The notes below the pieces were generated by a model, which saw nothing but the letters and a program-made list of their open reading frames with translations, was not told where the DNA came from and made no database searches. From assembly GCF_002933395.1 (NCBI RefSeq), contig NZ_PKFN01000008.1, positions 620,001 to 684,000 of the forward strand: a stretch of DNA of 64,000 bases. Reading direction: 5' to 3'. The position numbers and the translations under genes were made by a program. This DNA comes from Yoonia maritima (GTDB lineage Bacteria > Pseudomonadota > Alphaproteobacteria > Rhodobacterales > Rhodobacteraceae). Within the stretch, counting starts at the first letter, position 1. Each line of letters begins with the position of its first letter. Below are positions 54,221 to 63,909 of the stretch, piece after piece.

Positions 54221-55579
54221 TTAGGATTGAAAGTGGTGCGCGATTGAATTCGCGTAATAAGCCAAGATATCCCGGCCTACTGTCGTGATTTGGATGCTGT
54301 CATCTGTCATTTCAACAATCCCACGCGCTACCAACTGGTCAAGCGCTTCGGACACAATAACGTCAGGGGTACGCCGCGGTAGCGGCATCTGCCCCGCCTG
54401 CAATGCAGTCAGCTTTGCATTAACCCGATCAATCAACGCAACTTTGTTATCGACCATATCGTTGATCAACGCATACGCAACGATAGGAACGCCCAAAACA
54501 GGAATGACCCGCCCAATGCGTGCCATAAGTTCATTTGCAACTTCATTGGTCAAATCATCAGATACCGTATCGCGAAACCGCGACAGTTCTAGCGGATCAC
54601 CAAAGCTGACAGAGGCCGTTCCAAACGTATGAAACCGCCGCGTGATCCGTAACCACATATGTCGGCCAACACGACGGGCCACATCCCAAAACGGAGGCCG
54701 GAACTTGCGCGTTCCCGACTTATCAGCAGCTATCAAAATCGTATCCTCAAGCACCCGATCATAATTAATCGCGACTGGCACAAAGATAACTTCACGCTGC
54801 TTTGGGTCGAAATCGTCGATAATGTAGTTCAGCAATCCCACCCGAGGTGCCGCCATTCGACCGTTAAGGCTTAGCCCACCTTCAGGAAAAACAGCCTGAC
54901 TAACGCCTCCGCGCGTCGCCATTTGCACATATCGGGCAAGAACCTTGCGATACAGCGCGCCCCGCGACTTACGCCGAATAAAATACGCCCCCATCGCGCG
55001 GATGATCGGCGATAGCGGCCAAACGCGGGCCCACTCCCCCACGGCGTAAGACAATGCTCCAGCGTTTGCAGCTAGATACGTCACCAACACATAATCCATG
55101 TTGCTGCGATGGTTGATCACAAACACAACGGCAGCGTCAGGATCAATTTCGGCCAATCGTTTACGGTCAAACGTCCCTAGGCGAATACGATAAAGCGACT
55201 TTGACAGCCAACGTGCCAACCTGATTCCAATGCTGAAATACGCGGTCGCTGAAAACGAAGGCACGATTTCACGCGCGTATCCCTTGGCCTTTTCAAAGGC
55301 GACGTTTTCGGGCACGTTTTCTTTACGAGCGTATTCAACGATGGCTTGCGTGACCTCGGGATCATAGATCAGCCGCTGGATCATGTCGTAACGACGCGCA
55401 AGCTTGAACGGCTCGATCGGACGCTGAAGGCGTTGATTTACTCGCGCAATGACCCTTTCAGCACGTTTTCGAAAAAACCAGCGCACGGACGGAAATAGGA
55501 AATGCGACGCGAACGTCACTGCTGCAAACAGGACAATCAGGGCAAAGGCCCACAGCGGCATTGAAACGGTTTGCGTCAT
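54221..55579 (-). CDS. PlsB-like glycerol-3-phosphate acyltransferase
   Basis: A 452-residue membrane-associated acyltransferase of phospholipid synthesis. One N-terminal membrane helix (residues 9-28) is followed by a helical region, then acyltransferase motifs: VINHRSNMDYVL (HxxxxD, catalytic His), the GALYRKV motif and the VFPEGGLSLNGR motif. The start is the ATG at 55579; upstream codons to 55654 look spurious. It is divergent from ecm with a 135-bp gap and separated from ccr by 242 bp. A 1-acylglycerol-3-phosphate acyltransferase role is also possible. Confidence 0.85.
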   Translation of the reverse strand: MTQTVSMPLWAFALIVLFAAVTFASHFLFPSVRWFFRKRAERVIARVNQRLQRPIEPFKLARRYDMIQRLIYDPEVTQAIVEYARKENVPENVAFEKAKGYAREIVPSFSATAYFSIGIRLARWLSKSLYRIRLGTFDRKRLAEIDPDAAVVFVINHRSNMDYVLVTYLAANAGALSYAVGEWARVWPLSPIIRAMGAYFIRRKSRGALYRKVLARYVQMATRGGVSQAVFPEGGLSLNGRMAAPRVGLLNYIIDDFDPKQREVIFVPVAINYDRVLEDTILIAADKSGTRKFRPPFWDVARRVGRHMWLRITRRFHTFGTASVSFGDPLELSRFRDTVSDDLTNEVANELMARIGRVIPVLGVPIVAYALINDMVDNKVALIDRVNAKLTALQAGQMPLPRRTPDVIVSEALDQLVARGIVEMTDDSIQITTVGRDILAYYANSIAHHFQS

Positions 55580-55677
55580 TGCGCGAACCTGACAGGGAAA
55601 CGACCTGACGTAAATCCCGTCATGCCGCAATGCAGCGAATTGACAGCGCCACAAAATATCGGATAATAAATTCTGAA

Positions 55678-55695
55678 CGCAATAAAATTGCGCAA
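55678..55695 (+). promoter_or_regulatory. Inverted repeat upstream of ecm
   Basis: CGCAAT-AAA-ATTGCG is a perfect 6-bp inverted repeat that ends in TTGCGCAA (55688-55695), 19 bp before the ecm ATG. The shared TTGCGCA core with the ccr upstream site suggests a common regulator. Confidence 0.45.
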
Positions 55696-55714
55696 CAAAA
55701 CCAGAGGACCCGAT

Positions 55715-57682
55715 ATGTCGCAGACGCAGAAAGACCGCCCATGGCTATTTCGCACCTACGCTGGCCACTCGACGGCTGCAGCATCGAATGCGCTGTATCG
55801 CGGCAACTTAGCAAAAGGTCAGACCGGCCTGTCAGTCGCTTTTGATCTACCAACGCAAACTGGCTACGACAGCGACCACGTGCTTGCCAAAGGCGAAGTC
55901 GGCAAAGTTGGCGTGCCCGTCAGCCATCTGGGCGACATGCGGGCCTTGTTTAATGACATCCCGCTTGATCAAATGAACACCTCGATGACGATCAACGCGA
56001 CGGCACCATGGCTACTGTCGCTTTATATCGCCGTCGCCGAAGAACAAGGCGCGGATATCAGCGCCCTCCAGGGCACCGTTCAAAACGACATCATCAAAGA
56101 ATACCTGTCGCGTGGCACATATATTTGCCCGCCCGAACCGTCCCTGCGGATGATCACAGATGTTGCGGCCTATACCCGCGAGCATCTGCCCAAATGGAAC
56201 CCGATGAACGTGTGCTCCTACCATCTGCAAGAGGCCGGAGCGACACCCGAAGAGGAATTAGCATTTGCCTTAGCAACGGCAACCGCCGTGTTGGACGACC
56301 TGAAGGGCAAAGTACCCGCCGAACACTTCCCAGCGATGGTTGGCCGCATCTCATTCTTTGTGAACGCGGGTATCCGGTTCGTGACAGAGCTGTGCAAAAT
56401 GCGGGCCTTTGTCGAACTGTGGGATGAAATCTGCGCCGACCGTTATGGCGTTGAGGACGCAAAATATCGTCGTTTCCGTTACGGTGTTCAGGTCAACTCG
56501 CTCGGGCTGACCGAACAGCAGCCCGAAAACAACGTTTACCGTATCTTGCTGGAAACACTGGCGGTCACGCTATCGAAAAACGCACGTGCACGCGCCGTAC
56601 AGCTACCAGCATGGAACGAAGCATTGGGCCTACCCCGCCCATGGGATCAGCAATGGTCACTACGGATGCAACAAATCTTGGCCTATGAAACCGACCTTCT
56701 TGAGTTTGACGACCTGTTCGACGGCAACCCGGCCATCGACCGAAAGGTGACCGCACTCAAAGAAGGTGCGCGCGCTGAACTTGCCCAGATCGACGGGATG
56801 GGCGGTGCAGTTGGGGCGATCGGCTATATGAAGTCACGACTGGTCGAAAGCAACGCTGCGCGCATCGCAGGGATCGAAAGCGGCAGCACAACTGTCGTCG
56901 GGGTGAACAAGTGGCAATCTGGCGAACCGTCCCCACTAACCGCTGGCGACGACGCAATTATGGTTGCCGACCCCAAAGCTGAAGCAGATCAATTGAACCG
57001 CCTAAAAGACTGGAAAACCACCCGTGATACCACTGCGGTAAACAACGCGCTCGCCGCCTTACGGATAGCCGCACGCGACGGTAGCAATGTCATGCCTTCA
57101 TCGATTGCGTGCGCACGCGCAGGGGTCACAACAGGCGAATGGGCTGACGTTATACGTTCTGTGTTTGGGCAGTATCGCGGACCAACCGGCGTTAGTCAGA
57201 ACCAGTCGAACCGGACAGAGGGGCTCGATGAACTCCGCGAACAGGTTGACCAAGTAAGTTCTGCGCTTGGAAGGCGGCTCAAGTTTCTTGTAGGCAAACC
57301 GGGGCTTGACGGGCATTCAAACGGGGCCGAACAGATTGCCACGCGTGCGCGCGACTGCGGTATGGACATTTCATACGAAGGTATCCGGTTAACACCTGAC
57401 GAAATCATCGACGCAGCCCGCGAAAATAAAGCGCATGTTATTGGATTATCTATTCTATCTGGATCGCATCTTCCGCTTGTACAAGACGTAATGACCAAGC
57501 TAAATCTAACAGAATTGCGCGATATTCCGGTCATTGTTGGCGGAATTGTCCCCGACGACGACGCAAATGCGTTACATGCGATGGGCGTTGCAAAAGTCTA
57601 TACACCTAAAGACTTTGAATTAAATGTCATCATGGCAGACATCATAAAACTGGTCGATGGGCGCTTTCTTGCCGGTGAATAG
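55715..57682 (+). CDS. ecm: Ethylmalonyl-CoA mutase
   Basis: A 655-residue coenzyme-B12-dependent mutase that converts ethylmalonyl-CoA to methylsuccinyl-CoA. The N-terminal substrate barrel opens with RTYAGHSTAAASN and GLSVAFDLPTQTGYDSDH; the C-terminal B12 domain has the DGHSNGAEQ motif (His ligand) and the later GGIVPDDDA. Ecm, also called MeaA, is distinguished from methylmalonyl-CoA mutase by this opening and by the Ccr gene nearby. The ATG at 55715 is preceded by AGAGG. The B12 made by a cobU pathway is used here. Confidence 0.93.
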   Translation: MSQTQKDRPWLFRTYAGHSTAAASNALYRGNLAKGQTGLSVAFDLPTQTGYDSDHVLAKGEVGKVGVPVSHLGDMRALFNDIPLDQMNTSMTINATAPWLLSLYIAVAEEQGADISALQGTVQNDIIKEYLSRGTYICPPEPSLRMITDVAAYTREHLPKWNPMNVCSYHLQEAGATPEEELAFALATATAVLDDLKGKVPAEHFPAMVGRISFFVNAGIRFVTELCKMRAFVELWDEICADRYGVEDAKYRRFRYGVQVNSLGLTEQQPENNVYRILLETLAVTLSKNARARAVQLPAWNEALGLPRPWDQQWSLRMQQILAYETDLLEFDDLFDGNPAIDRKVTALKEGARAELAQIDGMGGAVGAIGYMKSRLVESNAARIAGIESGSTTVVGVNKWQSGEPSPLTAGDDAIMVADPKAEADQLNRLKDWKTTRDTTAVNNALAALRIAARDGSNVMPSSIACARAGVTTGEWADVIRSVFGQYRGPTGVSQNQSNRTEGLDELREQVDQVSSALGRRLKFLVGKPGLDGHSNGAEQIATRARDCGMDISYEGIRLTPDEIIDAARENKAHVIGLSILSGSHLPLVQDVMTKLNLTELRDIPVIVGGIVPDDDANALHAMGVAKVYTPKDFELNVIMADIIKLVDGRFLAGE

Positions 57683-57683
57683 T

Positions 57684-57711
57684 AGTGCAATTACAAACAA
57701 TTGTACTTTTG
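57684..57711 (+). terminator. ecm: Terminator of ecm
   Basis: AGTGCAATT and AATTGTACT form a 9-bp stem with one G-U pair and a 6-nt loop, followed by TTTT. It starts 2 bp after the ecm stop codon. Confidence 0.6.
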
Positions 57712-57787
57712 TATAAGAATTGTGCGATTCCAGTGTCCGTATCAGTACGCCTAATGTTAGTACGCGGAAACTAAAAAGGAGCCCGCC

Positions 57788-58114
57788 ATGAACCTCGATC
57801 TCACCTCAATGTCCCGGACCGACCTTGAAGCACTAAAGTCTGATGTTGAAAGCGCATTGATCGAAGTTGCGGAAAAAGAAAAACAAGCAGCACGCCAAGC
57901 AGCCGAGCAAGCCGTTGCAGCATATGGCTTCTCATTGGACGACATCACTGGGAATGGGTCAAAAGGGCGCAAATCTGGCCCAAAGCCCCTTTCCAGCCCC
58001 AAATACCGCAATCCAGCGGATACCGACCAGACATGGACTGGAAAGGGGCGCCAGCCTCAGTGGTTTAAAGATGCAATAGCTGCCGGCCAATCGCCTGACG
58101 CAATGGAAATCTAA
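57788..58114 (+). CDS. hns: H-NS-like nucleoid protein (HvrA family)
   Basis: A 108-residue DNA-binding protein. An N-terminal coiled coil (about residues 8-45) for oligomerisation is joined by a basic linker (KGRKSGPKP) to the H-NS C-terminal domain with the motif TWTGKGRQPQWF, which inserts into the minor groove of AT-rich DNA. In rhodobacteria HvrA belongs to this family and affects photosynthesis and nitrogen genes. AAAAGGAG precedes the ATG. It lies between ecm and deoD as a separate transcript. Confidence 0.9.
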   Translation: MNLDLTSMSRTDLEALKSDVESALIEVAEKEKQAARQAAEQAVAAYGFSLDDITGNGSKGRKSGPKPLSSPKYRNPADTDQTWTGKGRQPQWFKDAIAAGQSPDAMEI

Positions 58115-58183
58115 AACCGGTTATCTCTGCCACTTTGCGCACAAGCGGCTTATGCTGTGCGCAAACTGGACAGGAGATTAAAC

Positions 58184-58888
58184 ATGACAATTCACATTGG
58201 TGCAGAACCGGGCGACATCGCCCCAACCGTTCTCATGCCGGGCGATCCCTATCGCGCCAAATGGGCGGCAGAAACGTTCTTGCAGGATGTGCGCTGCATT
58301 AACAAAGTGCGCGGCATGCTTGGTTTTACCGGCAATTGGCACGGACACCCTGTCACAATTCAGGGCTCAGGCATGGGGATGCCGTCACTTTCCATCTATG
58401 CGAATGAACTGATTAAAGACTTTGACGTTCAGACGCTTATTCGGATCGGATCATGCGGCGGGATGCAAGAACACGTTGGCATTCGTGACGTCATTTTAGC
58501 AATGACAGCATCCACGCTGTCCACCCCGTCGCGCGGCATCTTCAAAGAACTGAACTTTGCGCCCTGCGCTGACTACGGGCTTCTTGCCGCCGCGCATAAG
58601 GCGGCCGAAACGAAAGACGTTCTGACACATGTTGGCGGCATCTATTCGTCAGATGTGTTTTATGACGAACGGCCAGACCTGAACGAACAGATGGTGCGCC
58701 ACGGCATTCTGGGCGTCGAAATGGAAGCTGCCGAGCTTTACAACCTTGCCGCCCGCTACGGTCGCCGCGCGCTTGCGGTACTGACGGTCAGCGATCACCT
58801 GATCACAAACGAGGCCCTACCAGCCGAGGACCGCGAAAAATCGTTCGGCGACATGGTCGAAATCGCGCTCGAGGCGGCGTTCGCCTAA
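58184..58888 (+). CDS. deoD: Purine-nucleoside phosphorylase DeoD
   Basis: A 234-residue hexameric-type nucleoside phosphorylase. The phosphate contacts GDPYRAK, the GSGMGMPS segment, the RIGSCG turn and the base-site [12 protein letters not shown] are all diagnostic of DeoD. AGGAG lies 7 nt before the ATG at 58184. It is the second purine-nucleoside phosphorylase of the window and has no sequence relation to the one at 45959. It converges with the DUF1989 gene with a 4-bp overlap at the stops. Confidence 0.94.
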   Translation: MTIHIGAEPGDIAPTVLMPGDPYRAKWAAETFLQDVRCINKVRGMLGFTGNWHGHPVTIQGSGMGMPSLSIYANELIKDFDVQTLIRIGSCGGMQEHVGIRDVILAMTASTLSTPSRGIFKELNFAPCADYGLLAAAHKAAETKDVLTHVGGIYSSDVFYDERPDLNEQMVRHGILGVEMEAAELYNLAARYGRRALAVLTVSDHLITNEALPAEDREKSFGDMVEIALEAAFA

Positions 58889-59730
58889 GCGCCGTGACTA
58901 AGGTCGTATTTATTCTTTGTAGGCGGCACCCAACGATCAAGGGTGCCGTCAGCAGGACGCAGCACCTCCATCTCTAACGGATAGCAAGCGGCGGCATCAC
59001 TGGAATGCTCAGCACTGCAATCACCGCCCGGGCAGGCGCTGAGCACTGCAAGCAGATCAATCTCAGCGAAAATTTCGATATAGTCACCGGGGCGTACAGG
59101 GCTGGCTTTCATAAAGTACTGCCCAGTGTCACGGGTAAACCCGGTACACATAAACACGTTCAATACGTCATGCACATGATGCTCTGCCTCAGCCAGGGAA
59201 AGCCCGGAATGCGCAGCCAAGGCACGCGTCAGATTTGAATGGCAGCAATGATGATAGTCCTCACCAGACAAAAGCCGCCCCGTATAGGGATCGCATCGCG
59301 TGCCAATCACATCATGCACAGAGCCGCCATATTGGTCGATCCCGTACCAGTTCAACGTATCATACGTGATAGTAGCCATCGGGCGCATGCTCGGGAATGA
59401 TGACCAAAGCCTTTCACCCGTCGTGACATGGGTCCCATGCAAAGCGCGTGTTTTCCCCGAATAGAACCGCTCAGACAAATCATTGGCGTTGAACAAGTTC
59501 AAATCGCCAACCTGTGACCCTTCGACCGAATGTATGCGCAAAAATTGCCCTGCTGGGACGGAAATTGCAGCGGCATCACGCGGCGGCACCGTAACACGCG
59601 ACACAGATGTCAGGGTCTCACGGACTTTAGCATAAAACTGCATATCCGCCACAGGCAGGCCATCCGTTGGATAGCAAATCACAGGCGCAACAGCGCGGCG
59701 CGCGTCTGCATCATGCGGGATGTCGGTCAT
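58885..59730 (-). CDS. DUF1989 (urea carboxylase-associated) protein
   Basis: A 281-residue cytosolic protein of the DUF1989 family, which often sits beside urea carboxylase or guanidine-metabolism genes. It contains the central [16 protein letters not shown] and [10 protein letters not shown] segments and several conserved His and Cys that could bind metal. No urea or guanidine genes are next to it here. I chose the ATG at 59730 with GGGGG upstream rather than the ATG two codons earlier. It is convergent with deoD and downstream of the sdhB terminator. Confidence 0.85.
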   Translation of the reverse strand: MTDIPHDADARRAVAPVICYPTDGLPVADMQFYAKVRETLTSVSRVTVPPRDAAAISVPAGQFLRIHSVEGSQVGDLNLFNANDLSERFYSGKTRALHGTHVTTGERLWSSFPSMRPMATITYDTLNWYGIDQYGGSVHDVIGTRCDPYTGRLLSGEDYHHCCHSNLTRALAAHSGLSLAEAEHHVHDVLNVFMCTGFTRDTGQYFMKASPVRPGDYIEIFAEIDLLAVLSACPGGDCSAEHSSDAAACYPLEMEVLRPADGTLDRWVPPTKNKYDLSHGA

Positions 59731-59747
59731 GCACATCCCCCTATAGC

Positions 59748-59773
59748 AGAAAACGCCACCCGAAGGTGGCGTT
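59748..59773 (-). terminator. sdhB: Rho-independent terminator after sdhB
   Basis: A perfect 9-bp stem, AACGCCACC with GGTGGCGTT on the minus strand, closes on a stable TTCG tetraloop and runs into TTCTG. It begins 6 bp after the sdhB stop and ends the sdh operon. Confidence 0.8.
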
Positions 59774-59778
59774 CAATC

Positions 59779-60558
59779 TTAGACAACACGCTCAACCATC
59801 ATGCCTTTAATGTGGGCAATGGCTTTGGCTGGGTTCAGCCCTTTGGGGCATGTCTTGGCGCAGTTCATGATCGTATGGCAGCGGTAAAGTTTGAACGGAT
59901 CTTCCAGTTCGTCCAAACGTTCGCCGGTTGCTTCATCACGGCTATCGATGATCCAACGGTACGCGTGCAACAGCGCAGCTGGCCCAAGGTAACGGTCACT
60001 GTTCCACCAGTAAGATGGGCACGAGGTAGAGCATGACGCGCACATCACGCATTCATACAGGCCGTCTAGCTTCTTGCGGTCTTCAATCGACTGTTTCCAT
60101 TCCTTCGCAGGGCGGTTCGTCTTTGTTTCAAGCCAAGGCATGATCGACGCGTGCTGCGCATAGAAATGGGTCAAGTCAGGGATCAGGTCTTTGATCACGG
60201 GCATGTGCGGCAGCGGATAGATTTTCACGTCGCCCTTAATTTCGTCGAGACCGTAAATACAGGCCAGTGTGTTCACCCCGTCGATCATCATCGCGCACGA
60301 ACCACAAATGCCTTCACGGCACGACCGGCGGAACGTCAGGGTCGGGTCGATTTCGTTCTTGATCTTAATCAGAACGTCCAAAACCATCGGACCACAGGTA
60401 TCCATATCAACGAAATATGTATCCAGCTGCGGGTTTTTCCCGTCGTCAGGGTTCCAACGATAGATCTGCACCTTACGCAGATTTGTTGCGCCTTCAGGCT
60501 TTGGCCACGTTTTCCCGACAGTCATGCGGGAATTCTTAGGGAGTGTCAGTTGCACCAT
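59779..60558 (-). CDS. sdhB: Succinate dehydrogenase iron-sulfur subunit
   Basis: A 259-residue subunit that passes electrons from SdhA flavin through three Fe-S clusters to quinone. The 2Fe-2S ligands Cys80, Cys85, Cys88 and Cys100 are in [11 protein letters not shown] and NTLACI. The 4Fe-4S/3Fe-4S ligands lie in [12 protein letters not shown] and [14 protein letters not shown]. It is the last gene of the sdh operon, but separated from sdhA by three small lipoprotein genes. It ends at a strong terminator. Confidence 0.97.
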   Translation of the reverse strand: MVQLTLPKNSRMTVGKTWPKPEGATNLRKVQIYRWNPDDGKNPQLDTYFVDMDTCGPMVLDVLIKIKNEIDPTLTFRRSCREGICGSCAMMIDGVNTLACIYGLDEIKGDVKIYPLPHMPVIKDLIPDLTHFYAQHASIMPWLETKTNRPAKEWKQSIEDRKKLDGLYECVMCASCSTSCPSYWWNSDRYLGPAALLHAYRWIIDSRDEATGERLDELEDPFKLYRCHTIMNCAKTCPKGLNPAKAIAHIKGMMVERVV

Positions 60559-60600
60559 AGTGATGATCCTTCCGTCACGGACAGTATTGCCCGAAAATTC

Positions 60601-60894
60601 TTAAAGTGCCCGCAACCGCGCAGGGCGGATAGGCGGTTCGCCAGTCATATCCATGACACAGCTTTGATAAACTTCTAACGGGTCACGCCCGCGTATTAGG
60701 TCAGCCGAAACACCTATTTGAATCCCGGTCGAAACACCGGTCCGGCTATTTACACCGACAGTCATACCACCGGTTGGGGCCTGTGCTGCCTGCGCCCGCT
60801 CTTCGCATTTTTGCGCAGCTTCTTCTGGCGTTGGCGGTGTCGTCGCACAGCCACCCAAAACACACATCAATGTAAAAGCGGAAACACGTATCAC
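60601..60894 (-). CDS. Small lipoprotein within the sdh operon (1)
   Basis: A 97-residue lipoprotein of unknown function. A GTG start in a GTGA overlap with the upstream lipoprotein gene begins a signal peptide ending in the lipobox LGGC (Cys near residue 16). The mature part is short, starts Pro/Glu-rich (TTPPTPEEAAQK) and has two Cys that may pair. It lies 42 bp before sdhB. Confidence 0.75.
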   Translation of the reverse strand: MIRVSAFTLMCVLGGCATTPPTPEEAAQKCEERAQAAQAPTGGMTVGVNSRTGVSTGIQIGVSADLIRGRDPLEVYQSCVMDMTGEPPIRPARLRAL

Positions 60895-61214
60895 AGGTTT
60901 ACCCCCAATAAGCTGCCCGCCGCACACCGGGTTGTTTCAGGGCGCTGCGCGATATCAACGACAAGATCAGTCGTCGCTTGCGAAGTCCCCACCACGGCAG
61001 CCTCAGCGATAATCAAGATTTCCGAACCAGAGGCGTTGTCGATAATGCAGTCCGTCACAGGCGTCGCATCGACGCCCGGAAACTTAGATGCCACGACATT
61101 ATTCACGACACCCTTAGCCGCGCTACGCGCAAGCACATCACCTTGGGAGCCTAGATCTTGCATGCAACCGGACAGCGTAAATGTCGCTAGGCCCATCGCT
61201 ATCAATAATCGCAT
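60891..61214 (-). CDS. Small lipoprotein within the sdh operon (2)
   Basis: A 107-residue lipoprotein: signal peptide MRLLIAMGLATFTLSGC with the lipobox LSGC (Cys17). The mature part has two further Cys (DCIIDN and RCAAGS) and a hydrophobic stretch LIIAEAAVVG. No catalytic motif is seen. It overlaps the following lipoprotein gene by 4 bp and follows another by 39 bp. Function unknown. Confidence 0.78.
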   Translation of the reverse strand: MRLLIAMGLATFTLSGCMQDLGSQGDVLARSAAKGVVNNVVASKFPGVDATPVTDCIIDNASGSEILIIAEAAVVGTSQATTDLVVDIAQRPETTRCAAGSLLGVNL

Positions 61215-61253
61215 CGAACTATCCTTGTCTCCATTGCGTCAGCAGCCGCTAAC

Positions 61254-61700
61254 TTATGATCCTGGGCAAAGCGCACCACCGCCTTGGAACGGTCCCGCTC
61301 CTCGCTTGCATTGATATCCTCCAATCGCAGGTTGATAGCCTGCAGAAGAACCGCTGTAGCTTGATGAGGATGCGCTAATCGACGAGGTGTAAGTTGCACC
61401 TCCAGCAGGTGACGCGCCGCCAACACGTGCAATGCACCCTTGAAGACGGTTATTCAGAACACCTTCACCGATACCCTTACCAATTGCAGTCCCGATCAGC
61501 GTTCCAAGTGCGTTACCACCCGACGATGTATACTGTGTATTCCGCATGTTTTGGCGTGCTTGATCAGCTTCAGCCTCATGTAAAACCTGACACTCACGAA
61601 CCGTTTCGGCCTGTGGATATGCCTTCAATGGATCATTTCCAGCACAAGCCGTAAGGCTAAGCACAGACGCGGCGGTCAATGACACAATTAGTACTTTCAT
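61254..61700 (-). CDS. Small lipoprotein within the sdh operon (3)
   Basis: A 148-residue lipoprotein with the lipobox LTAC (Cys19). It contains a glycine-zipper-like stretch (GGNALGTLIGTAIGKGIGEG) and a low-complexity Ser/Tyr/Gly-rich tail with SSSYSGSS. Glycine zippers occur in outer-membrane-associated lipoproteins. Its start overlaps or touches the sdhA stop at 61700, so it is translated directly after sdhA. Function unknown. Confidence 0.78.
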   Translation of the reverse strand: MKVLIVSLTAASVLSLTACAGNDPLKAYPQAETVRECQVLHEAEADQARQNMRNTQYTSSGGNALGTLIGTAIGKGIGEGVLNNRLQGCIARVGGASPAGGATYTSSISASSSSYSGSSAGYQPAIGGYQCKRGAGPFQGGGALCPGS

Positions 61701-63505
61701 TAGAATGTCCGTTCTTTTGGTGTAATCTTGGCTTCAGAAATCCCGCCTTCGGCTTCGGTTGTTAGGCCTTTGGTGATGACCGGGCGGTGGCTTAGGGTCA
61801 CTTTATCGCCGTCAACGTGGCTGATGGTGTGCACCCGCCAGTTTTCGTCATCACGTGTCGCGTAGTCTTCGTGCGCATGTGCGCCACGGCTTTCTTTACG
61901 CGCCTCAGCGCCAACAATCGTCGCCAATGCATTTGGCATCAGGTTGGTCAGTTCGAGCGTTTCCATCAGATCAGAGTTCCAGACAAGGCTGCGGTCGGTG
62001 ACTTTCAGGTCATCCATTTTGCCCGCGATTGCTGTCATCTTCTCAACGCCTTCGGCCAGTGTTTTATCTGTACGGAACACAGCAGCATCAGCCTGCATCG
62101 CCTTTTGCATTTCCAAACGCAGATCAGCCGTCGCGATGTTGCCCTTTGCGTGGCGCAGACCATCAAAACGATCAAAACATGCGTCAACGGAAGGTTGGTT
62201 CAGCGTTGGGTTTGGTGCATTGCGATCGACAACCTCACCAGCGCGGATCGCGGCAGCGCGACCAAAGACCACAAGGTCAATCAGAGAGTTAGATCCAAGA
62301 CGGTTCGCACCGTGAACAGAGGCACAGCCAGCTTCACCAACGGCCATCAAACCGGGAACAACAGCGTTCGGGTCTTTGGCGGTTGGGTTCAGAACCTCAC
62401 CGTAATAGTTCGTTGGAATACCGCCCATGTTATAGTGAACCGTTGGCAGAACCGGGATCGGTTCTTTGGTCACGTCAACACCTGCGAAAATCTTAGCCGA
62501 TTCAGAAATACCGGGCAGACGTTCGGCCAATGCTTCGGCTGGCAGGTGGTTCAGGTTCAGGTGAATATGATCACCGCCCGCACCAACGCCGCGACCTTCG
62601 CGAATTTCCATCGTCATACAGCGGCTGACATAGTCACGCGGTGCGAGGTCTTTATAGTTCGGGGCGTAACGCTCCATGAACCGTTCGCCTTCAGAGTTGG
62701 TCAGATAACCACCCTCACCACGTGCACCTTCGGTGATCAGACAACCCGCACCGTAGATGCCAGTTGGGTGAAACTGTACGAATTCCATATCCTGCAGCGG
62801 CAGACCCTGACGGGCAACCATGCCGCCACCGTCACCAGTACAGGTATGGGCAGATGTCGCGCTGAAATAGGCACGGCCATAACCACCCGTCGCAAGAACA
62901 ACCGTCTTAGCGTTAAAGACGTGCATTGTACCGTCGTCCAGCTTCCATGCGATCACACCCTGACAAACGCCGTCTTCGGACATAATCAGATCAAGCGCAA
63001 AGTACTCGATGTAGAACTCAGCCTGCTGTTTCAGTGACTGACCATACAGCGTATGCAAGATCGCGTGACCAGTCCGGTCAGCAGCAGCGCAGGTACGCTG
63101 TACGGGCGGGCCTTCACCAAATTCGGTTGTGTGGCCGCCAAATGGGCGCTGGTAAATTTTACCTTCTTCAGTACGGCTAAATGGCACACCATAGTGCTCT
63201 AGCTCGTAAACCGCTTTGGGGGCTTCACGCGCAAGGTATTCCATCGCATCGGTATCACCCAGCCAGTCAGACCCTTTCACAGTGTCATACATGTGCCACT
63301 GCCAGCTATCGGGGCCCATGTTACCAAGGGACGCCGCGATACCACCTTGGGCAGCAACAGTGTGTGAACGTGTTGGGAAAACCTTTGAAATACAAGCGGT
63401 GCGCAGACCCTGCTCTGCCAGACCTAATGTTGCGCGCAGGCCAGCGCCACCAGCGCCAACAACGATCGCATCATAGGTATGGGTTTCGTATTCGTATGCA
63501 GCCAT
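61700..63505 (-). CDS. sdhA: Succinate dehydrogenase flavoprotein subunit
   Basis: A 601-residue FAD enzyme that oxidises succinate to fumarate. The FAD motif GAGGAGLRA (17-25), His48 in [10 protein letters not shown] (covalent FAD), [11 protein letters not shown] and the active-site segment with Arg ([12 protein letters not shown]) are clear. It follows sdhD by 20 bp and is followed by three lipoprotein genes before sdhB. Its opposite strand has a long open frame of 406 codons that is a codon-bias shadow. Confidence 0.97.
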   Translation of the reverse strand: MAAYEYETHTYDAIVVGAGGAGLRATLGLAEQGLRTACISKVFPTRSHTVAAQGGIAASLGNMGPDSWQWHMYDTVKGSDWLGDTDAMEYLAREAPKAVYELEHYGVPFSRTEEGKIYQRPFGGHTTEFGEGPPVQRTCAAADRTGHAILHTLYGQSLKQQAEFYIEYFALDLIMSEDGVCQGVIAWKLDDGTMHVFNAKTVVLATGGYGRAYFSATSAHTCTGDGGGMVARQGLPLQDMEFVQFHPTGIYGAGCLITEGARGEGGYLTNSEGERFMERYAPNYKDLAPRDYVSRCMTMEIREGRGVGAGGDHIHLNLNHLPAEALAERLPGISESAKIFAGVDVTKEPIPVLPTVHYNMGGIPTNYYGEVLNPTAKDPNAVVPGLMAVGEAGCASVHGANRLGSNSLIDLVVFGRAAAIRAGEVVDRNAPNPTLNQPSVDACFDRFDGLRHAKGNIATADLRLEMQKAMQADAAVFRTDKTLAEGVEKMTAIAGKMDDLKVTDRSLVWNSDLMETLELTNLMPNALATIVGAEARKESRGAHAHEDYATRDDENWRVHTISHVDGDKVTLSHRPVITKGLTTEAEGGISEAKITPKERTF

Positions 63506-63525
63506 TGTTCAGTTGCTCCGCGGAA

Positions 63526-63897
63526 TTAAAGGGCGATGCGCACGATTGCGAAGATCGCAAAGGCGGCAGCAGTATAAGATAGGCAGGTCATGCCAATGAT
63601 CAGCGCTTTGCGGGTCATGCCACCGGTATAGTCTTCGATGGTGGCGCGGACGCCGTTCGCAAAGTGATTAAAGCCGACAAGCATTGTTAGAATTGCAATA
63701 ACCGCCGGGAATGGGCGTTGGTAATAGGCAATCACCTCTTCATAAGAGGACCCAAGGACCGCGCCGAATGTAAAGATGAACAGCACCACCAACGGCACAA
63801 GCGCCACTGAAGTTACCATCATGTGCCAGTGATGTTCGGTTCCTGTTTTGGCGGAACCAAGGCCAGCAGCCCGTTTACGGTCAGTCATAAATGCCAT
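63526..63897 (-). CDS. sdhD: Succinate dehydrogenase membrane anchor subunit
   Basis: A 123-residue protein with three membrane helices (about 28-50, 63-80 and 100-120), which with SdhC binds haem b and quinone. The HHWHMMVTSVAL stretch, GVRATIEDYTGG and FNHFANG match alphaproteobacterial SdhD. GGGAGG lies 9 nt before the ATG. Between sdhC and sdhA in the operon. Confidence 0.92.
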   Translation of the reverse strand: MAFMTDRKRAAGLGSAKTGTEHHWHMMVTSVALVPLVVLFIFTFGAVLGSSYEEVIAYYQRPFPAVIAILTMLVGFNHFANGVRATIEDYTGGMTRKALIIGMTCLSYTAAAFAIFAIVRIAL

Positions 63898-63909
63898 GAT
63901 CTGCCTCCC

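Noticed and set aside
61817..63037. A 406-codon open frame on the plus strand opposite sdhA
   Set aside because: It lies entirely within the well-supported sdhA gene, lacks a recognisable domain and is explained by the codon bias of a GC-rich gene.
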